In this document: positions 24,889 to 37,295 of the stretch, piece after piece
Layout: the number at the start of each line of letters is the position of its first letter
Numbering within the stretch: position 1 is the stretch's first letter
Source: Conus ventricosus
Lineage: Eukaryota > Mollusca > Gastropoda > Neogastropoda > Conidae
NCBI GenBank assembly: GCA_018398815.1
Contig: CM031611.1
Span: 80,058,236 to 80,122,235, forward strand
DNA: 64,000 nucleotides
Direction of reading: 5' to 3'
The notes under the pieces: generated by a model
Database searches by the model: none
What the model was told of the DNA's origin: nothing
The model's input: the letters and a program-made list of their open reading frames with translations, nothing else
Position numbers and translations under genes: made by a program

Positions 24889-25747
24889 TGTACAGAGGTT
24901 GGACTGGATGACAGAGTGGGGAAAAAAAATGGGGGAGGGGGGGTGATGGGGAGAGTAGGGGTATGCAGACAGTTTGTGTTTTCTGTGCAGGATCTGTTAC
25001 TTATTCACTGTTACTGTACGTCAGTTCAACAGGGAGCCAATGACTATGATAAGGAAACGGTGATAAGGATGATGCAGGAGTTCTGAAAGTCATACTGTGA
25101 TGCAAAATAACATGATCATAACGACAGTGACATGTGATGCAAAATTAAAAAAAAAGAACAATAAACCACCAAATATAAAAGTGTTGAAGCGCTGTCTTTC
25201 TGCATTATGACGCTGATTCAATGTCAAGTTCATAAGGGATGTAGTAAGCCCCCACACCTAGCCAAGGTAAGTGGCACCCAAAACTGGTTTTAAAATGCGC
25301 ACAAAATTCATGTCCACTTGCCAAAGCACACAGCCCATATCTGTGGGGCTCAAAAAATGTAAGGGCTCTTGGACATGACATTCTCCAGATTCACAATGTC
25401 ACCTGAATGGTTTCTTAAAAAATATTTTTGCCATAATCGTTATAACAATTTCTTTAAAATACCGGTTGTTTTTAAAATATGTTTAGATTTCACGCTTGCA
25501 GTCACCTCACTTTGCAAAGAACAGGAATGTGTTCACCGCATTAATGAACGAAACAGTGATGGATTGGTGAACAAGCGAGACAGAGGGACTCCCAACAATA
25601 CCGTCTATGGCAACAGCAATGACAACAATATTCAGAACACTTCATTATCAAAAACGTCTTCAGGTTCTTTTTTTTCATCAAAATATTGTTTTCCTGGAAA
25701 ACTTTCCCAGTCAGCCACGCCTCTTTTCATCTGATGCCCACACCTAC

Positions 25748-26099
25748 CCTCTGTATGGCTCCAGTGAAGAAGTCGTCGCTGTACATCCCTCTGTAGGCTC
25801 CAGTGAAAGCGAGTCGTGATACCTACCCTCTGTATTGTCCAGTTGAAGCGGAGTCGTGATCCCGGTGTCCTGGGAACGTCGCGGCGTTTCTGAAGCCTCC
25901 GGATGTACCAGTGACTGGGCCAGGTTCAAGCTGAGTCAGGGTACCCGGTGAAGTAAAGAGAACATCGTAGTCGACAATCTCTAGCATCCAGGGGACCGGG
26001 ATCACAGGGGCGTAGTGTGACAGGCTTGGACATAAGGATTTCCACCATCCTGGGCAGCAGGAGTGATATTCTGCAGTTTTTTGGCCACATTTCCTCCCT
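25748..26099 (-). pseudogene. AGRN: Probable LamG2 exon of agrin, disrupted by indels
   Basis: Position in the gene (between the LamG2 start at 30.7 kb and its end at 19.8 kb) predicts LamG2 core sequence here. Possible boundaries are an acceptor TTTGCTTAG at 26100 and a donor ACAGAGG|GTAGGT ending at 25748. Different frames show protein-like pieces: GGNVAKKLQNITPAAQDGG, LYFTGYPDSA and DDFFTGAIQR. The last two resemble LamG strands (LYVGG-P and F-x-GAIQ-V). The 3' part also holds two or three imperfect copies of a roughly 45-bp segment. No single frame is open through them, so the structure is uncertain. Confidence 0.45.
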
Positions 26100-27087
26100 C
26101 TAAGCAAACTGTTGGCCAACACTGATTTCCCCAGGAATGAAATAACAATTAAGAAAAAAAAAGCCCAACAGAAAAAAACACCATCCACCTCTCCAAAAAA
26201 AAAACCAAATACACATTCATAATAACTGATCAACTTTCATAAAGGTTTATCTACAAACACTTGCATCTAACTGGTACAATGAAAAACTTCAAGCAAAAAA
26301 CACGTCAGTTTTGCGGTGTTATAATGGCGTTTGAGGAGCTGAATCATGATCATAACTCATCTCCCTTCCACTTGTCAGGGTTCCTCCAGTCTGATGCAGG
26401 CTGTGGACATTTTCTGTCCTGGTGGTGTGTGCACCCCGATGTGGAAAGCCTGCGTGCTTCAGCAATTTCCGAGCTATGCTGACGTGAGCTTTGTGCTCCC
26501 TGTCCGGTTTAACTTGTCAGGTCTGCATCGGGTAGGGGTTCGGCAATTTCCATGTGCTACCGGGGGTCTTCCAAGTCGAGGGGGTTCTGCATGTGGGGTA
26601 TGGCTCATCACAGGAAGCAAGAGAAATGTTAAAGATGAATGATGACAAAATTTCGCAAGGCTAGACTTGGATGAGGGAGGAAGGGGCCTTTGACAGGACG
26701 AGTAGAAAAGAAAGCCTTAGAGTGAGTACATTGGAAGCGTGTTGTCAACGGAGGAATCCATCTCCACGGCGACGATGGACCAAAATGAGTGAGGCCAACA
26801 TGTCCTCTCAGCTGATTCAAAACAAGTGTCAGTGTAATGTGTTGTTCCAGGGTTTCATACTGTCCGTCTGAACTTACTGCTGTCTGCCTCTGTCTTCTGC
26901 TGGACTCTTGTGAATGGTCTGGACTTCCCCGCCATCCTGCAGCGACTACATTCTCTATTGTCCTTCCACCGACATCAAGTCAGGTGCCTTTGCCTGTATT
27001 TATGGTACGTCTGCAATTGACATCCACCTCCCGCTGTGCCCTGGGGATGGTCTGTGACAAGAAAATCGTGCTGCTGCACTCGCTCTT

Positions 27088-27420
27088 ACCGGCAGGTTTA
27101 CAGCTACATCACCACACCTGGCAGGTTTACAGCTACACTCGCCACTCCAGGCAGGTTTACACGCTACACACACCACACGGCAGGTTTACAGCTACACTCA
27201 CCCTCACCAGGCAGGTTTACAGTACACTCGGCCACACCAGGCAGGTTTCACAGCTTACACTCGCCCCACACCCAAGGCAGTTTAAGCTACACTCGCCCAC
27301 ACCAGGCTCATAGGTTTACAGCTACACTCACCCACAACCACGGCAGCGTTTACAGCTACACTCACCCACCCAGGCAGGTTTACAGCTACACTACCCACAC
27401 CAGCAGGTTTTACAGACTCC
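27088..27420. repeat. Minisatellite, about 30-bp unit, about eleven copies
   Basis: The unit is GGCAGGTTTACAGCTACACT followed by CGCCACACCA, with frequent single-base indels. Confidence 0.92.
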
Positions 27421-28779
27421 CGAGACCTTAATGGCAGCTTCAACTTAATGTGCCCACCTTAAGAGTAACTTCTTCATTGCAGATGGAGAGACGATCTTGA
27501 ATAATTATTCTTCATAACAGTATGGAGAGACTATCTTGAATAATTATTCTTAGTGCTGCACTTGTACCATCTTGGATTTATTATTCAAGTACTGCCTAGT
27601 GAAAGGAGCTAACAAGTCTCTCTGCCAAATGTTAAGCGTCACACGGCATTCCGTGACAGGAAAACAATTAATGAAGCCCTTAAGAATACAGCTTCACCTT
27701 AACATGCACTTTAAGAATAACAGACGAGAGATACCTACTTTCTGTTCACTCAGTATTACAAATAAGTTAAGTGTAAACGAGCTGAAAATTAATATAATTT
27801 CCTGTGACTACAAAAAACACTTGCTTTTTCACTGCACTGGATTTCAATCTTAGGTAAAAAGCACATAAGCTAATGACGGTTAAAGAGCAGCGAACTGCAA
27901 GAGGTTCACCTTTTCAGGCCTGCATTTGTGGAAGGTGAAGCCCCCCCCCTGTTGCTTAAACTTCTTGAACTGAAAACAAGGACCACTGCCTGTGGTCCTG
28001 TGGTCAGACATGAAGATGAAGAATATGAACATCTGACCATGTGGGTGGTTTGAACTTTAAATCCTTCAGCCCTGCACCGAGCGCTCTACGGGCTCATCTT
28101 GTGCGCTTAGGGTCAGTTTAGAATGGCAGAATGTTTTGGCTTAACTTCTCTATCTAAGCAGTCTTTCGTACAGGGGAGTTCCTCTGATGGAGGGCGAGAG
28201 TTGTTGCCAATATGACCTCTAGTTCCCATCTCTGCTGACCATCACTTGTGCCACTTGTCCAGATGTATTGTTTTCTTGCTCTGTCATCACACACTCACAC
28301 ACACGCACACACACACGCAGTGCACCACACACACATACATACACAACCACATATTCACCTTTTTGCATGGTTTTATACAACATTTCTTAATCTTGGACTT
28401 TGATTTTAAATGCCAAAATATAAATGATGGATACATTTCTTCTAGATTCATAGTTACAAAATCACACATAATATGAATTGAGTACAATTTTACTGAACTG
28501 ATTCTGTCATTCCAAAATCCTTTTAGGAGTCCTATCCCTTTCTAAGATTTACCACACAGAAAGTGACAGTATGTGTGAAAAACTAAAATGCATATACATG
28601 CAATTCATGTGTGCATGTTCACAGATGTGCCACACACCATTACACAACATAACAACACATACACCACACACACCTTCGCCAAAAACAAGTACATGCAAAC
28701 AAACGCATAAAAAATGTATTCAATCATAGGTTAGTGTCCAAACTAGGTTAGGTACCAAACTAGGTTAGTGGTCACTAAC

Positions 28780-29090
28780 CTAGTTGGGCCCCAAGAACCA
28801 TTCTGGTAAAACCGTCAGGACGATTGGAAGGCTGGCATGGTTTGGCCAACGTCATTCGACCAACCGCTCTCCAAAACCATCACAACGGTTACCAGTGAAG
28901 GAGGAGGCCGCCAGGCCGAGGACGGCAGAGAATGAGGTGGGTGGATAATACATAAGAATGGACCAAAATGTCCCATGCCAGATCTCTCACGACAGCCACC
29001 ACAGAAGAGCTGCGCACGAGAACAACGGCGGCTGCCTCATACGTCCCCCCAACGACCCCAGCGGTCAGGAAAATGACTGACTGACTTCTT
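28780..29090 (+). pseudogene. 3' end fragment of a non-LTR retrotransposon
   Basis: The plus strand translates to pieces such as RWVDNT, EWTKMSHARSLTTAT, RTRTTAAASYVPPTTPAV and a stop. This resembles the conserved C-terminal tail (R-W-x-D-x-(I/V)-x-E-W-T) of RTE-like endonuclease-reverse transcriptases. It is 5'-truncated and frameshifted. Confidence 0.55.
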
Positions 29091-29159
29091 CATGTAAACA
29101 AATAGAAACGATATGAAAAGGGATCAAAACGAGTCAATGATCCTTGTCAGAGCGGAGGC

Positions 29160-29460
29160 CACACTCACTCTAGGTAAGCTATTCATGCCCAGGTAAAACT
29201 TGACCTGCAAACAGTTCATACTCCACTCAGGTAAGCTATTCACTGCCCAGGTTAAAACAGACTGCAAACAGAGCCACACTCACATATGGTTAAGCTATTC
29301 CACGGCCCAGGTAAAACATGGACCTGCTAACAGAGTCCATCTCACTCCAGGTAAGCTATTCCACTGCCCAGTAAAACATTGACCTGCAAAACAGAGTCAC
29401 ACTCACTCCAGGTAAAGCTATTCCACTGCCCAGGTTTAAAACCTGAACTGGCAATACCGC
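29160..29460. repeat. Minisatellite, about 60-bp unit, five copies
   Basis: The unit contains CACTCCAGGTAAGCTATTC and ACTGCCCAGGTAAAAC, then GACCTGCAAACAGAG. It lies in the LamG2 intron, with several single-base indels. Confidence 0.9.
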
Positions 29461-29759
29461 TTGTCACATGTTCACAGGAAATGAAGTAACTCGCCCAATC
29501 CCCTTCATAACTGTGTGGCCAAAGTACAGCACACCACACCTGAAACAAGACATTTCGCAGCAGTGTGATAATACGGGGTGAAGGTATATAAAGTGAAGAT
29601 ATATGTTTATATGTGCTTCATTACAGACCCTTATAAAAACAACCCAAAATAAAATATCATTCCCAATAAGCCCACCCGAATGAAAAATCCGCCCAACTAA
29701 ACCATTCCAAATAAAGACCTCTGAATAACCTAACATAAGTTTCCAATAAAAGACAATCA

Positions 29760-30275
29760 AATTAAAGATAATAATAATAATTCATAATATTGATAACTTA
29801 TATAGTGCCTATTCTTCGGCTACAGGACCAAGCTTAAGCGCTTTACAATACCCACACTCGTTTACACAAACGGCTGCCTATCCGGGTAGTGCCCAAAACT
29901 TTCACATGTCATCCAGTCAATGTCGTCCAATATCGTTCACTCAATATCCTTTACTTCCTTCATTCTTTCCATTTCTCACGCAGGGTGCATGCTGTGTGAA
30001 CATGTCATCCATTCCAACGGCCAAACTGCCTTCTCGTCCGAAAGTTGGTGATGGGAATTTACGTGTGAGCCAAGGATGTTATGCATGAGTTCACACTCAG
30101 AACCTCTGCGTTTGTAGTTTCTCATTCGAAAAGTCTGTTTGGGAAATGGAGTCGGAACATTGTTAACTCCAATGGGAAAAAATCCCCCTGTACCGGATGG
30201 CCCGGCAGAGATTCGAAGCCGCGACCCCAGGTTCACCAGTCCGGCGATCTACCAACTGAGCTGTTCCGGCCCCAG
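29760..30275 (-). mobile_element. Composite SINE: tRNA head plus a 3' module
   Basis: Read on the minus strand, the tRNA-like head (A box near 30,250; mutated B box) and the SINE body end near 29,960. They are followed by a module with TATATAGTGCCTATTCTTCG and AAGCGCTTTACAATACCC on plus. The same pairing recurs at 33,100-33,820, so the two parts move or are inherited together. Confidence 0.7.
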
Positions 30276-30673
30276 ATAATCCAAGAACAGACCCTCCCAG
30301 TATGGAACATTGAAATAAAGACACTTCCAATTAACAGAAACCATTCTAATAAAGACTGGCTGTCAATAAAAAGCATCCAAACAAGGACCCTTCTAATGAT
30401 TCCTTCCCTTTCTATAAATTGACTGTAAAAACACAAAATAAAACAAAAGAAAAAATGTGACCGGGTCCCTCCCACCACTCCTTGAACCTAACGTCTTACA
30501 GCGCTCTCTCTCTTACTCTGTCAGCAGTATGTGACAGGCATAATGTGAACATTTTTCAACATATTTACAACAGGTACAAACTTTCATTTGTTGAAACACA
30601 CACACACACACACACACACCACACACACACACACATGTGTACATAACCCTCACGCACGCACACTCACACTTAC

Positions 30674-30799
30674 CATTAGGCTGAAGAGGTCTGAACCAAA
30701 TCTCAATGCTCAGCATCTTCTTGATGGCAGAGTCATCAATCGGTATCACCATGTAGGACTGGCCTATAAACTGGGGCACAAACAACTGGGGCATAGATT
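30674..30799 (-). CDS. AGRN: Agrin exon: LamG2 N-terminal part
   Basis: The exon is 126 nt, phase 1 to phase 1, between TGTGTGGTTTCAG and CCTAATG|GTAAGTG. It encodes LFVPQFIGQSYMVIPI and MLSIEIWFRPLQPNG, the opening strands of a LamG domain (F-x-G-x-x-Y, then L-x-I-E-I-W-F). It joins in phase to the two-EGF exon upstream (CERE). The CA-repeat tract just upstream on the minus strand abuts its acceptor. Confidence 0.9.
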
Positions 30800-31129
30800 C
30801 TGAAACCACACACACACACACACACGCACACACACACACACGCAGCAAATGATTAAGTCCCATAACTTGGCGCCTTTGTGGCAGTCAAGAACTGTAAATT
30901 CAGTCTTCAGGCCACAGCATCATGGGAAGCACGGTCCAAACCACTCCTGCTGCCTTATGTTTGTGTGTGAACTGACTCAGGTACCCCTTCACCACTGGGA
31001 GGTCAGACAGGATGTCAACGCCACAAAAGGTCTGTCCTCACCAGTGATCTGAACTCATGACTCCCAGCTCTGCATCTGAATTCTCCAACCATTTCACCGA
31101 GGGCCTCCCCAGCAACCAGTAACCATGTG

Positions 31130-31790
31130 ACTGTTAACGTTTGAAATGAAACTGATCTTTCACCTTAACCGTTTGAAATGAAATTGACCTTTCACCTTAA
31201 CCTTAATTTCTTTTTCATCCTTTATTGTTTAAACAGAACCCTATCTTTGTACTAGCTCTGCAGCTGATTCTCAAACCATCTGGCCAAAGGCCTCTCCAAC
31301 AATCAATAATCATGTAACTGTTAACAGTTCAAAATGAAGTTAATCTTTCACATTAACCTTCATTTGTTTCTTCATTCTTTAAAGAGAATCCTGCCTTTCC
31401 ATTAGCTCTGCAGCTGATTCTCAAACCATCTAGCCAAAGGCCTCTTCAACAATAAATAACTGACTATCAACGGTTCAAAATGAAATTAGTAATTCACATT
31501 AACCTTCATTTTTTTTTTCATTCTTAATTCTTTAAGAAGAATCCTAGCTTTGTGTTCACTCTAAACCTGAACTCTCCAACCACTGACTAAGGCCTCTCCG
31601 ACAATAATTTTGCCGATTGTTTGCGGTTTGAAATAAAATGATATATTTCACATTAACCTTCATTTATCTTTGTGTTCACTCTACACCTGAATTCTCCAAC
31701 CATTGACCAAGGCCTCTCCAACAATAATTTTGCTTGAAATGAAATGATATCTTTCAAATTATTCTTCATTTCTTAAATCTTTAAAAAGTA
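31130..31790. repeat. Degenerate tandem repeat, about 130-bp unit, five copies
   Basis: Recurring phrases are GATTCTCAAACCATCTGGCC, AAAGGCCTCTCCAACAAT and CACATTAACCTTCATTT. Divergence rises to the right. It lies in the intron between the two-EGF exon and the LamG2 start. Confidence 0.75.
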
Positions 31791-32380
31791 TCCCATCACT
31801 ATAGAATAATAAGCCAGTGTCTTGGTTGGGTGGATAACGTGCACACACACACACAAACCCAACTTGTCCACGAAGTTGTCTGTACAGGTAATACCCCATG
31901 AACGTCAGGATTTCTCTTCAGAGTAAGCACCATCTGTGCAGACGCCAGCCTAACTCTCAGTCCTTCGGATTGGCTCCCTTTGGGAGGCTAGACTGAAAGT
32001 CATGCCAGGAAGACGGCACCGAGGGGGGGAGACAACCAACTCCACCACGGAAACTGTGTCCGTGAGATTTATGTCTATCCTATGGATGCGAACACAATCC
32101 TCTGTACAAATAAAGACACACCATGCGAGGCGACACATTTTCTTTGATAGCTAAAAGTCAATTTTCCACCCCTCACCCCCAAATCTAACTTTTAAACCAC
32201 TCCGAAATATCACCATTAGTAACTTTTTTTTGAGGCTGGCATACAGAAAGACAAAATAGTAAACAATAACTATCAACAGCACACAGTACAACACCCACCA
32301 AGTAGGTTAAAAGAAAAAGAACCAAACAACACCTATCAATGAGTCAAAAAAACAACACCCACAAATACCCAACCCCTTAC

Positions 32381-32626
32381 CTCTTTCACAACGCGTCCCC
32401 TCACGTCCCTCAGTGCAGCGGCACTGGAAGCCCTCGGGGGTGGAGGTTCGAACACAGGTGCCCTCATGCTGACAGGGCTGACTGGCACAGGCGTCCACCA
32501 GCACCTCGCACAGCATGCCTTTGTAGCCCTGAGGGCACTGGCAGTCGAACATCTCGGCGTCCAGCAGCAGGCAGGTGCCCCCGTTCAGACAGGGCATGCT
32601 CTTGCAGGGGTTGGACCCACACTCGC
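32381..32626 (-). CDS. AGRN: Agrin exon: two EGF-like modules
   Basis: The exon is 246 nt, phase 1 to phase 1, with acceptor GCTTGCAG and donor AAAGAG|GTAAGG. It encodes two complete six-Cys EGF modules: CGSNPCKSMPCLNGGTC ... CQCPQGYKGMLC, then CASQPCQHEGTC ... CRCTEGREGTRCE. It links LamG1 (ending GADVS) with LamG2. A minisatellite begins about 30 bp upstream of its acceptor. Confidence 0.93.
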
Positions 32627-32654
32627 CTGCAAGCGCAGGTGTTATGTGTGGTGT

Positions 32655-32950
32655 TGTGAATCTTAAGTCCATCATGTGCCTATGTCCATCCTAAGATGTA
32701 TGTGTAAGTGTGGTGCTATGAATCTCAAGTCATCCATCATGTGCCTATGTCCATCCTAAGATGTATGTGTCAGTGTGATGTAATGATTCTTAAGTCCATC
32801 ATGTGCCTATGTCCATCCTAAGATGTGTGTGTAAGTGTGGTGCTATGAATCGCAAGTCATCCATCATGTGCCTATGTCCATCCTCAGATGTGGTGTGTGT
32901 GTGGTGTGATGATTCCTAAGTCCATTACGAGCCTATGCCCATCACGAGAT
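32655..32950. repeat. Minisatellite, about 71-bp unit, four copies
   Basis: The unit has CATCATGTGCCTATGTCCAT and CCTAAGATGTATGTGTAAGT. It starts about 30 bp from the acceptor of the two-EGF exon but does not include it. Confidence 0.9.
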
Positions 32951-33099
32951 GTGCCCGATGATGTCATGTATTAAGACCTGCCTAGGAAAAAGGAAGGTTC
33001 CCGCCTAGCAGAAACGACTTGGTGCTTGAGGCCAGTGCTGACAGGGAAATCTCCACGATCCTCGAATCACTGTACCCTGGGAATCTATCCAGCTGTGTT

Positions 33100-33820
33100 C
33101 TATTTATCAAGAGTACATTTAGCGCCTATCCCTGGCCAGAGACCAAGCTCTAAGCACTTTATAATCCGCATTTTCGTTTACACAATGGGCTGCCTACCTC
33201 AGTAGAGCTGACTGAAGAGCTGTCCCCTGGGATTTCATTCAATCGTTTCCTGTGTCTTTCAGTCAATATCGTTCATTCAATTTAATAACCTTTACTGGAT
33301 GACGTTTTTGACCACACAGACTGATCATTTTGTGGAGGCTTTTCCATGCTTATCCCTATTCAGATCACGCGGGTCTTGTAAGACCCACACCTGATAAAGA
33401 GCGGTTCAGCAGTTTATTCCTCACCCGATGGCGCGAGTCATGCGCGACCCATTAAAATGCATGGGTCCTGGGGGAACCACAACTACTTAACGCCGATAGT
33501 TGAATGTGCCGTACATGAAATTTCAATGGCTATTAAGATCGTTGACAAACTCCTAAGATTTTATAAGCATAGCTCTATCCTTTCATAAGATATGTCTTCA
33601 TTGAGTCATTGGATCATGGAAGACCCAGGAAGAATGGTCAAGGTTAACCTCTTTCATTCTTTCGATTTTTCACGCAGAGTGCATGCTATGTGCACGTGTC
33701 ATCCATAACCAACGGCCAAACTGGCCTTCTCTTCCAAAAGTTGGTGATGGGATTATACGTGCGTGCAAGATGTTATGCATGCATTCCAGGAATTTGTGTT
33801 TGTACGTCAGTTATGTAGGC
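33100..33820 (-). mobile_element. Degraded composite SINE
   Basis: A module with TTAGCGCCTATCCCTGGCC and AAGCACTTTATAATCC lies at 33,115-33,310. Part of the tRNA-SINE body (ACGGCCAAACTGGCCTTCTC) is at 33,640-33,800. The tRNA head is missing. Both are in the same relative order as at 29,760-30,275. Confidence 0.6.
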
Positions 33821-33906
33821 TAATGTTAGTCCCCCATGAACATGATATGTGGCTTTTTACGGACTGTTCCAGAGCTTAATCTAGGATTTTTCAAAAAGGG
33901 GGGCAG

Positions 33907-33948
<42 letters not shown>
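33907..33948. repeat. Poly-C run of about 42
   Basis: This is an uninterrupted C homopolymer, the longest in the window, in the LamG1-to-EGF intron. Confidence 0.95.
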
Positions 33949-33950
<2 letters not shown>

Positions 33951-34747
33951 ATATCAGAAAAAGGGGGCACTCCACTCCCACTCCTGCTCAGTTTTAGTTT
34001 GTTTTTCAAGCAGACAACAAACGAGCGCCCGCAATGATCAGTGAACAGGGCGGGCAGTCCTGCAACTGTGCTGGAGTCTGCGTGCGTTAAGACTCGATAA
34101 TTGCGGGAAGGAACGGATTTTCGGGGGATTGCACAAATCCCGCGCTCTAGAGTAAGCTCTGCTGTTGCATGAGCAGCATCTATGACCCCTGTGAAGGGGT
34201 CAGGACTAGAAAGACCTGGTGAATGTAGTCCCTCTCTACCATGAAGCTTGTACATGCTGTGGCATGTGGTCTCCTCTGGCTGGTGGGCTCATGGACAACT
34301 CTATACACACTGCAGCACCACAGCTCCGACAGGCGAGTTTGTGTTCCACTGTCTACGGGAAAGGAGATGGAGGAGAGCTGGAGTCAGAACAATTATGTCA
34401 CTGAGAACACACAGACCAAAGAACAAGAGAAAAAAGAGACATGAATCCGACTGCCATGAGCATGTGTGTGTTCTTGTCTGTGTGAACCTGCCTGTGCAGT
34501 AGGTTTCTATTTTCATGACTGGGAAAAAAAAAATAACTTTTTCCCCTGCCCTATATCTTAAATCAATGCACTAATAAATGATAATTTCTTTATTTCCAAG
34601 GGTAACACAGGCACATGCTTTCCTTTCCATCCAGCCCTTGCCCTGCAGAGATGGATATGAGTGACCAGCAGCTAGAAACTAAGGATGAGTAATGCACACA
34701 CCCTTATTATGAGAATATAAGAAACTTGCTTCTTCAGCATGAATGGA

Positions 34748-34792
<45 letters not shown>

Positions 34793-34950
34793 AATGAGTG
34801 TTTTAGGACGGTAAAAGTATTCGCTTGGTTAGCCATTTATCATACTTGCCCTAACTATTCTACAAAGCTAGTACTAAATGATGCAACAGGGGAGGGGGGG
34901 GGGGGGGGGGGGGGGGGAGAGAGAGAGAGAGAGAGAGAAGAGAGAGAGAT
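34748..34950. repeat. (GA)n microsatellites flanking a poly-G run
   Basis: There is (GA)n at 34,748-34,787, a G run at about 34,891-34,917 and (GA)n again to 34,950. The stretch lies just 3' (minus strand) of the LamG1 C-terminal exon. Confidence 0.92.
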
Positions 34951-34981
34951 CTCACTACATTATTCACTGTCCAACACTTAC

Positions 34982-35121
34982 TGACGTCAGCCCCATTCAG
35001 TATATCAGAGCTGATGCTGGCAAACTCCAGGTCGTAGGTGTACATCTCATCACGGCTGCCAGCCCTCAAGGAGTGGATACAACCCACCAGGCCCAGGTTC
35101 ACCCCCACACGGTCGTAAATC
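34982..35121 (-). CDS. AGRN: Agrin exon: LamG1 C-terminal part
   Basis: The exon is 140 nt, phase 2 to phase 1, with acceptor ATGCTGCAG and donor GTCA|GTAAGT. It encodes IYDRVGVNLGLVGCIHSL and MYTYDLEFASISSDILNG. GLVGCIHSL is the conserved G-x-G-C-I strand. The partner Cys is the first residue block of the next exon (ECGSNPC). The intron to the left starts with a (GA)n and poly-G microsatellite within about 30 bp of the donor. Confidence 0.9.
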
Positions 35122-35489
35122 CTGCAGCATAACGTCATCAGCTTCCTACCCACGTGTGACAGACTGACCACCTCCCACACAATGACAAACAAATTAAGTT
35201 GAGTTTTGAAGATATCGAGATACGCACATCAACAGAAAGGAGATTTAAAGAACTTTTCAATGGAATGTAAAGGGTTTCCGTTATGTTACAATATGAAAAA
35301 GCTATGGCGCTCCACAGTGTCCCAGTAATACAAAGCCACACTGTGAACAGGACCAAGTTGCATTTACTGTCACATAAAATCAAAGAAAGGAAGGTAAAAG
35401 GTTTCAATTTGGCATTTTTGGCTTGACTGAAGTGAAAACAGCAACATTTATTAAAGTTTAATGCTTTAGCTATAGATTTTTTTTTCTTT

Positions 35490-35886
35490 CTTTCTTTCTG
35501 CGTACGCAGGCTGATACTCCTGCGGACACTGCCTGTATAGACAGGCAGTGGAGTTTTGTGTGTATGACCGTTTTTTATCCTGCCATTAAGGCAGCCATAG
35601 TCCATCTTCAGGAAGGTGCCTGCCATGTGTAATGTGTCATCCATACCAACGGCCAAACTGGCCTTCTCTTCCGAAAGTTGGCGATATGATTTTACAAGTG
35701 TGCAAGACGTTGTGCGTGCGTTCACACACGGAACCTCGGTTTATAGTCTCATTCGAAGGACTGTATGGGGAATGGAGTCGGAACCAATGTCAACTCAGAG
35801 GGAAAATCCCCCTGTACTGAAATTCGAACCCGCAACCCCAGGATCACAAGTCCGGCGCTCTACCAACTGAGCTATTCTGGCCCCCG
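35490..35886 (-). mobile_element. tRNA-derived SINE, full-length copy
   Basis: Minus-oriented copy with A box (TAGCTCAGTTGGTAGAGC on the minus strand) near 35,860 and B box near 35,825. The body is intact and the tail is the TTTCTTTCTTTCTTT run near 35,485 on plus. It lies in the LamG1 intron. Confidence 0.9.
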
Positions 35887-36189
35887 CTATAGCTTAGAGC
35901 TGAAAAACTCATTGCAGCCAAAATAGTACTACAAATTCCTCTGAAATTCTAAACAGGTTCAAGCTTACCAATGACATACAAGCAAAACTGCACTATGTAA
36001 GTCATTGTAACCTAAAAAAAAACCCCAACAAAACCCGTTAAGTTTCACTATGATTTCATTTACTGTTTATAGCACTCTGTGCATCACAAGAAGTTCCTCT
36101 TGGGATCAAAGTATCTTCTTTGTTGTCATCAAAACAGGATGTGTCAAATAACTAACAACATTTCCTGACTTGACGAGAAGACAGAAACT

Positions 36190-36336
36190 GAGAGAGGAAA
36201 GAGAGAGAGATAGAGGGAGGGAGGGGGGTGGGAGAGGGGGAGAGGGAAAGAGAGAGAGGAGGGGAGAGAGAGAGTGGGAGAGAAAGAGAGAGAGACAGAG
36301 AGGGAGAGAGAGAGAGAGAGAGAGAGGAGGGAGGGA

Positions 36337-36367
<31 letters not shown>

Positions 36368-36478
36368 GAGGGGAGAGAGAGAGTGGGAGAGAAAGAGAGA
36401 GAGACAGAGAGAGAGAGAGAGGAGGGAGGGAGGGAGAGAGGAGGGAGGGAGAGACAGCCAGGGAGAGAGGCAAGGGAA
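36190..36478. repeat. Purine-rich GA/GGGA tract of about 290 bp
   Basis: This is an almost pure purine strand with a repeated submotif GAGAGAGAGTGGGAGAGAAA (two copies about 110 bp apart). It starts about 20 bp beyond the donor of the 36.6-kb LamG1 exon and can form triplex or H-DNA in principle. Confidence 0.92.
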
Positions 36479-36499
36479 GAAAAACGTTCCTGAACTTAC

Positions 36500-36712
36500 T
36501 CCTTGGCCACCTTGGGAATGAAGCCCAGGAAGAGGGGGTCATTCAGGTCCAGAGAGACGTGCGTGCTGGGGCCACTGCCTGTCACGTCGGGGTCGCTGTC
36601 CACTATCAGGATGCCCGAAGAGCGCATGCGACGAGCGATGACTCGGTGCGAGCGTCCTGGCTCGACAACGCTGCGACTGCGAAGAACTGCCTCTCCACCT
36701 CCGAGATCAAAC
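36500..36712 (-). CDS. AGRN: Agrin exon: LamG1 central part
   Basis: The exon is 213 nt, phase 2 to phase 2, with acceptor CTTATGTAG and donor AAGGA|GTAAGT. It encodes FDLGGGEAVLRSRSVV, PGRSHRVIARRM, GILIVDSDPDVTG and NDPLFLGFIPKVAKE. This covers LamG strands from F-x-(C/L)-G-G through the L-x-V-D strand to the L-F-(L/V)-G block. A purine-rich (GA)n stretch of about 290 bp lies immediately after the donor. Confidence 0.92.
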
Positions 36713-37295
36713 CTACATAAGTAAGACATGTTTGTAAAACACAACAACAAGAAATAATAACCCCTTCAAATTATCTATGTCGGCATGTACATATTAAAAG
36801 GCTGAAAAAGAGACAACTTATGGCTTAGTGCCAAGAAAAGAAATGCATACACCCAAAGATGAAGGTAGGACCCACAGAAGTACTGTCCTTGACTGCTGAA
36901 CAAACCAGCTGGGCGCAATCCTGCGCCACTCTTGGAAGCCTACGCTGTGTTCGTATAAGGGTGCAGGCAGGCACAGGGCATTCCATTAACATGTGGAGGG
37001 ACACAACTGCTCCCAGGCAGATGCCATTCTGTAATGGCCACTGGACGCGACAGAACAGAACCTCCACGGGAGCGTTCCCATGGGTGTATATATTTGGAAG
37101 GCATACTGAGAAAGTGAGAATGTAATGTTAACACGAAGTAACATGTACGTCCCCACCTGTACTTGCCTGTACCAAATGAACAGACCATAACCATCAACGA
37201 GATAAACATTTAAAAAAAAAAACAACACTGCCCCCAGCTCCACAACCTTCACCAACCATTAGCCCGAGCAGAAAAACCAAACCACACCCACCCAC

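Noticed and set aside
25369..25734. 121-codon plus-strand ORF
   Set aside because: AT-rich, no recognisable motif, and lies in the LamG2 intron opposite the gene.
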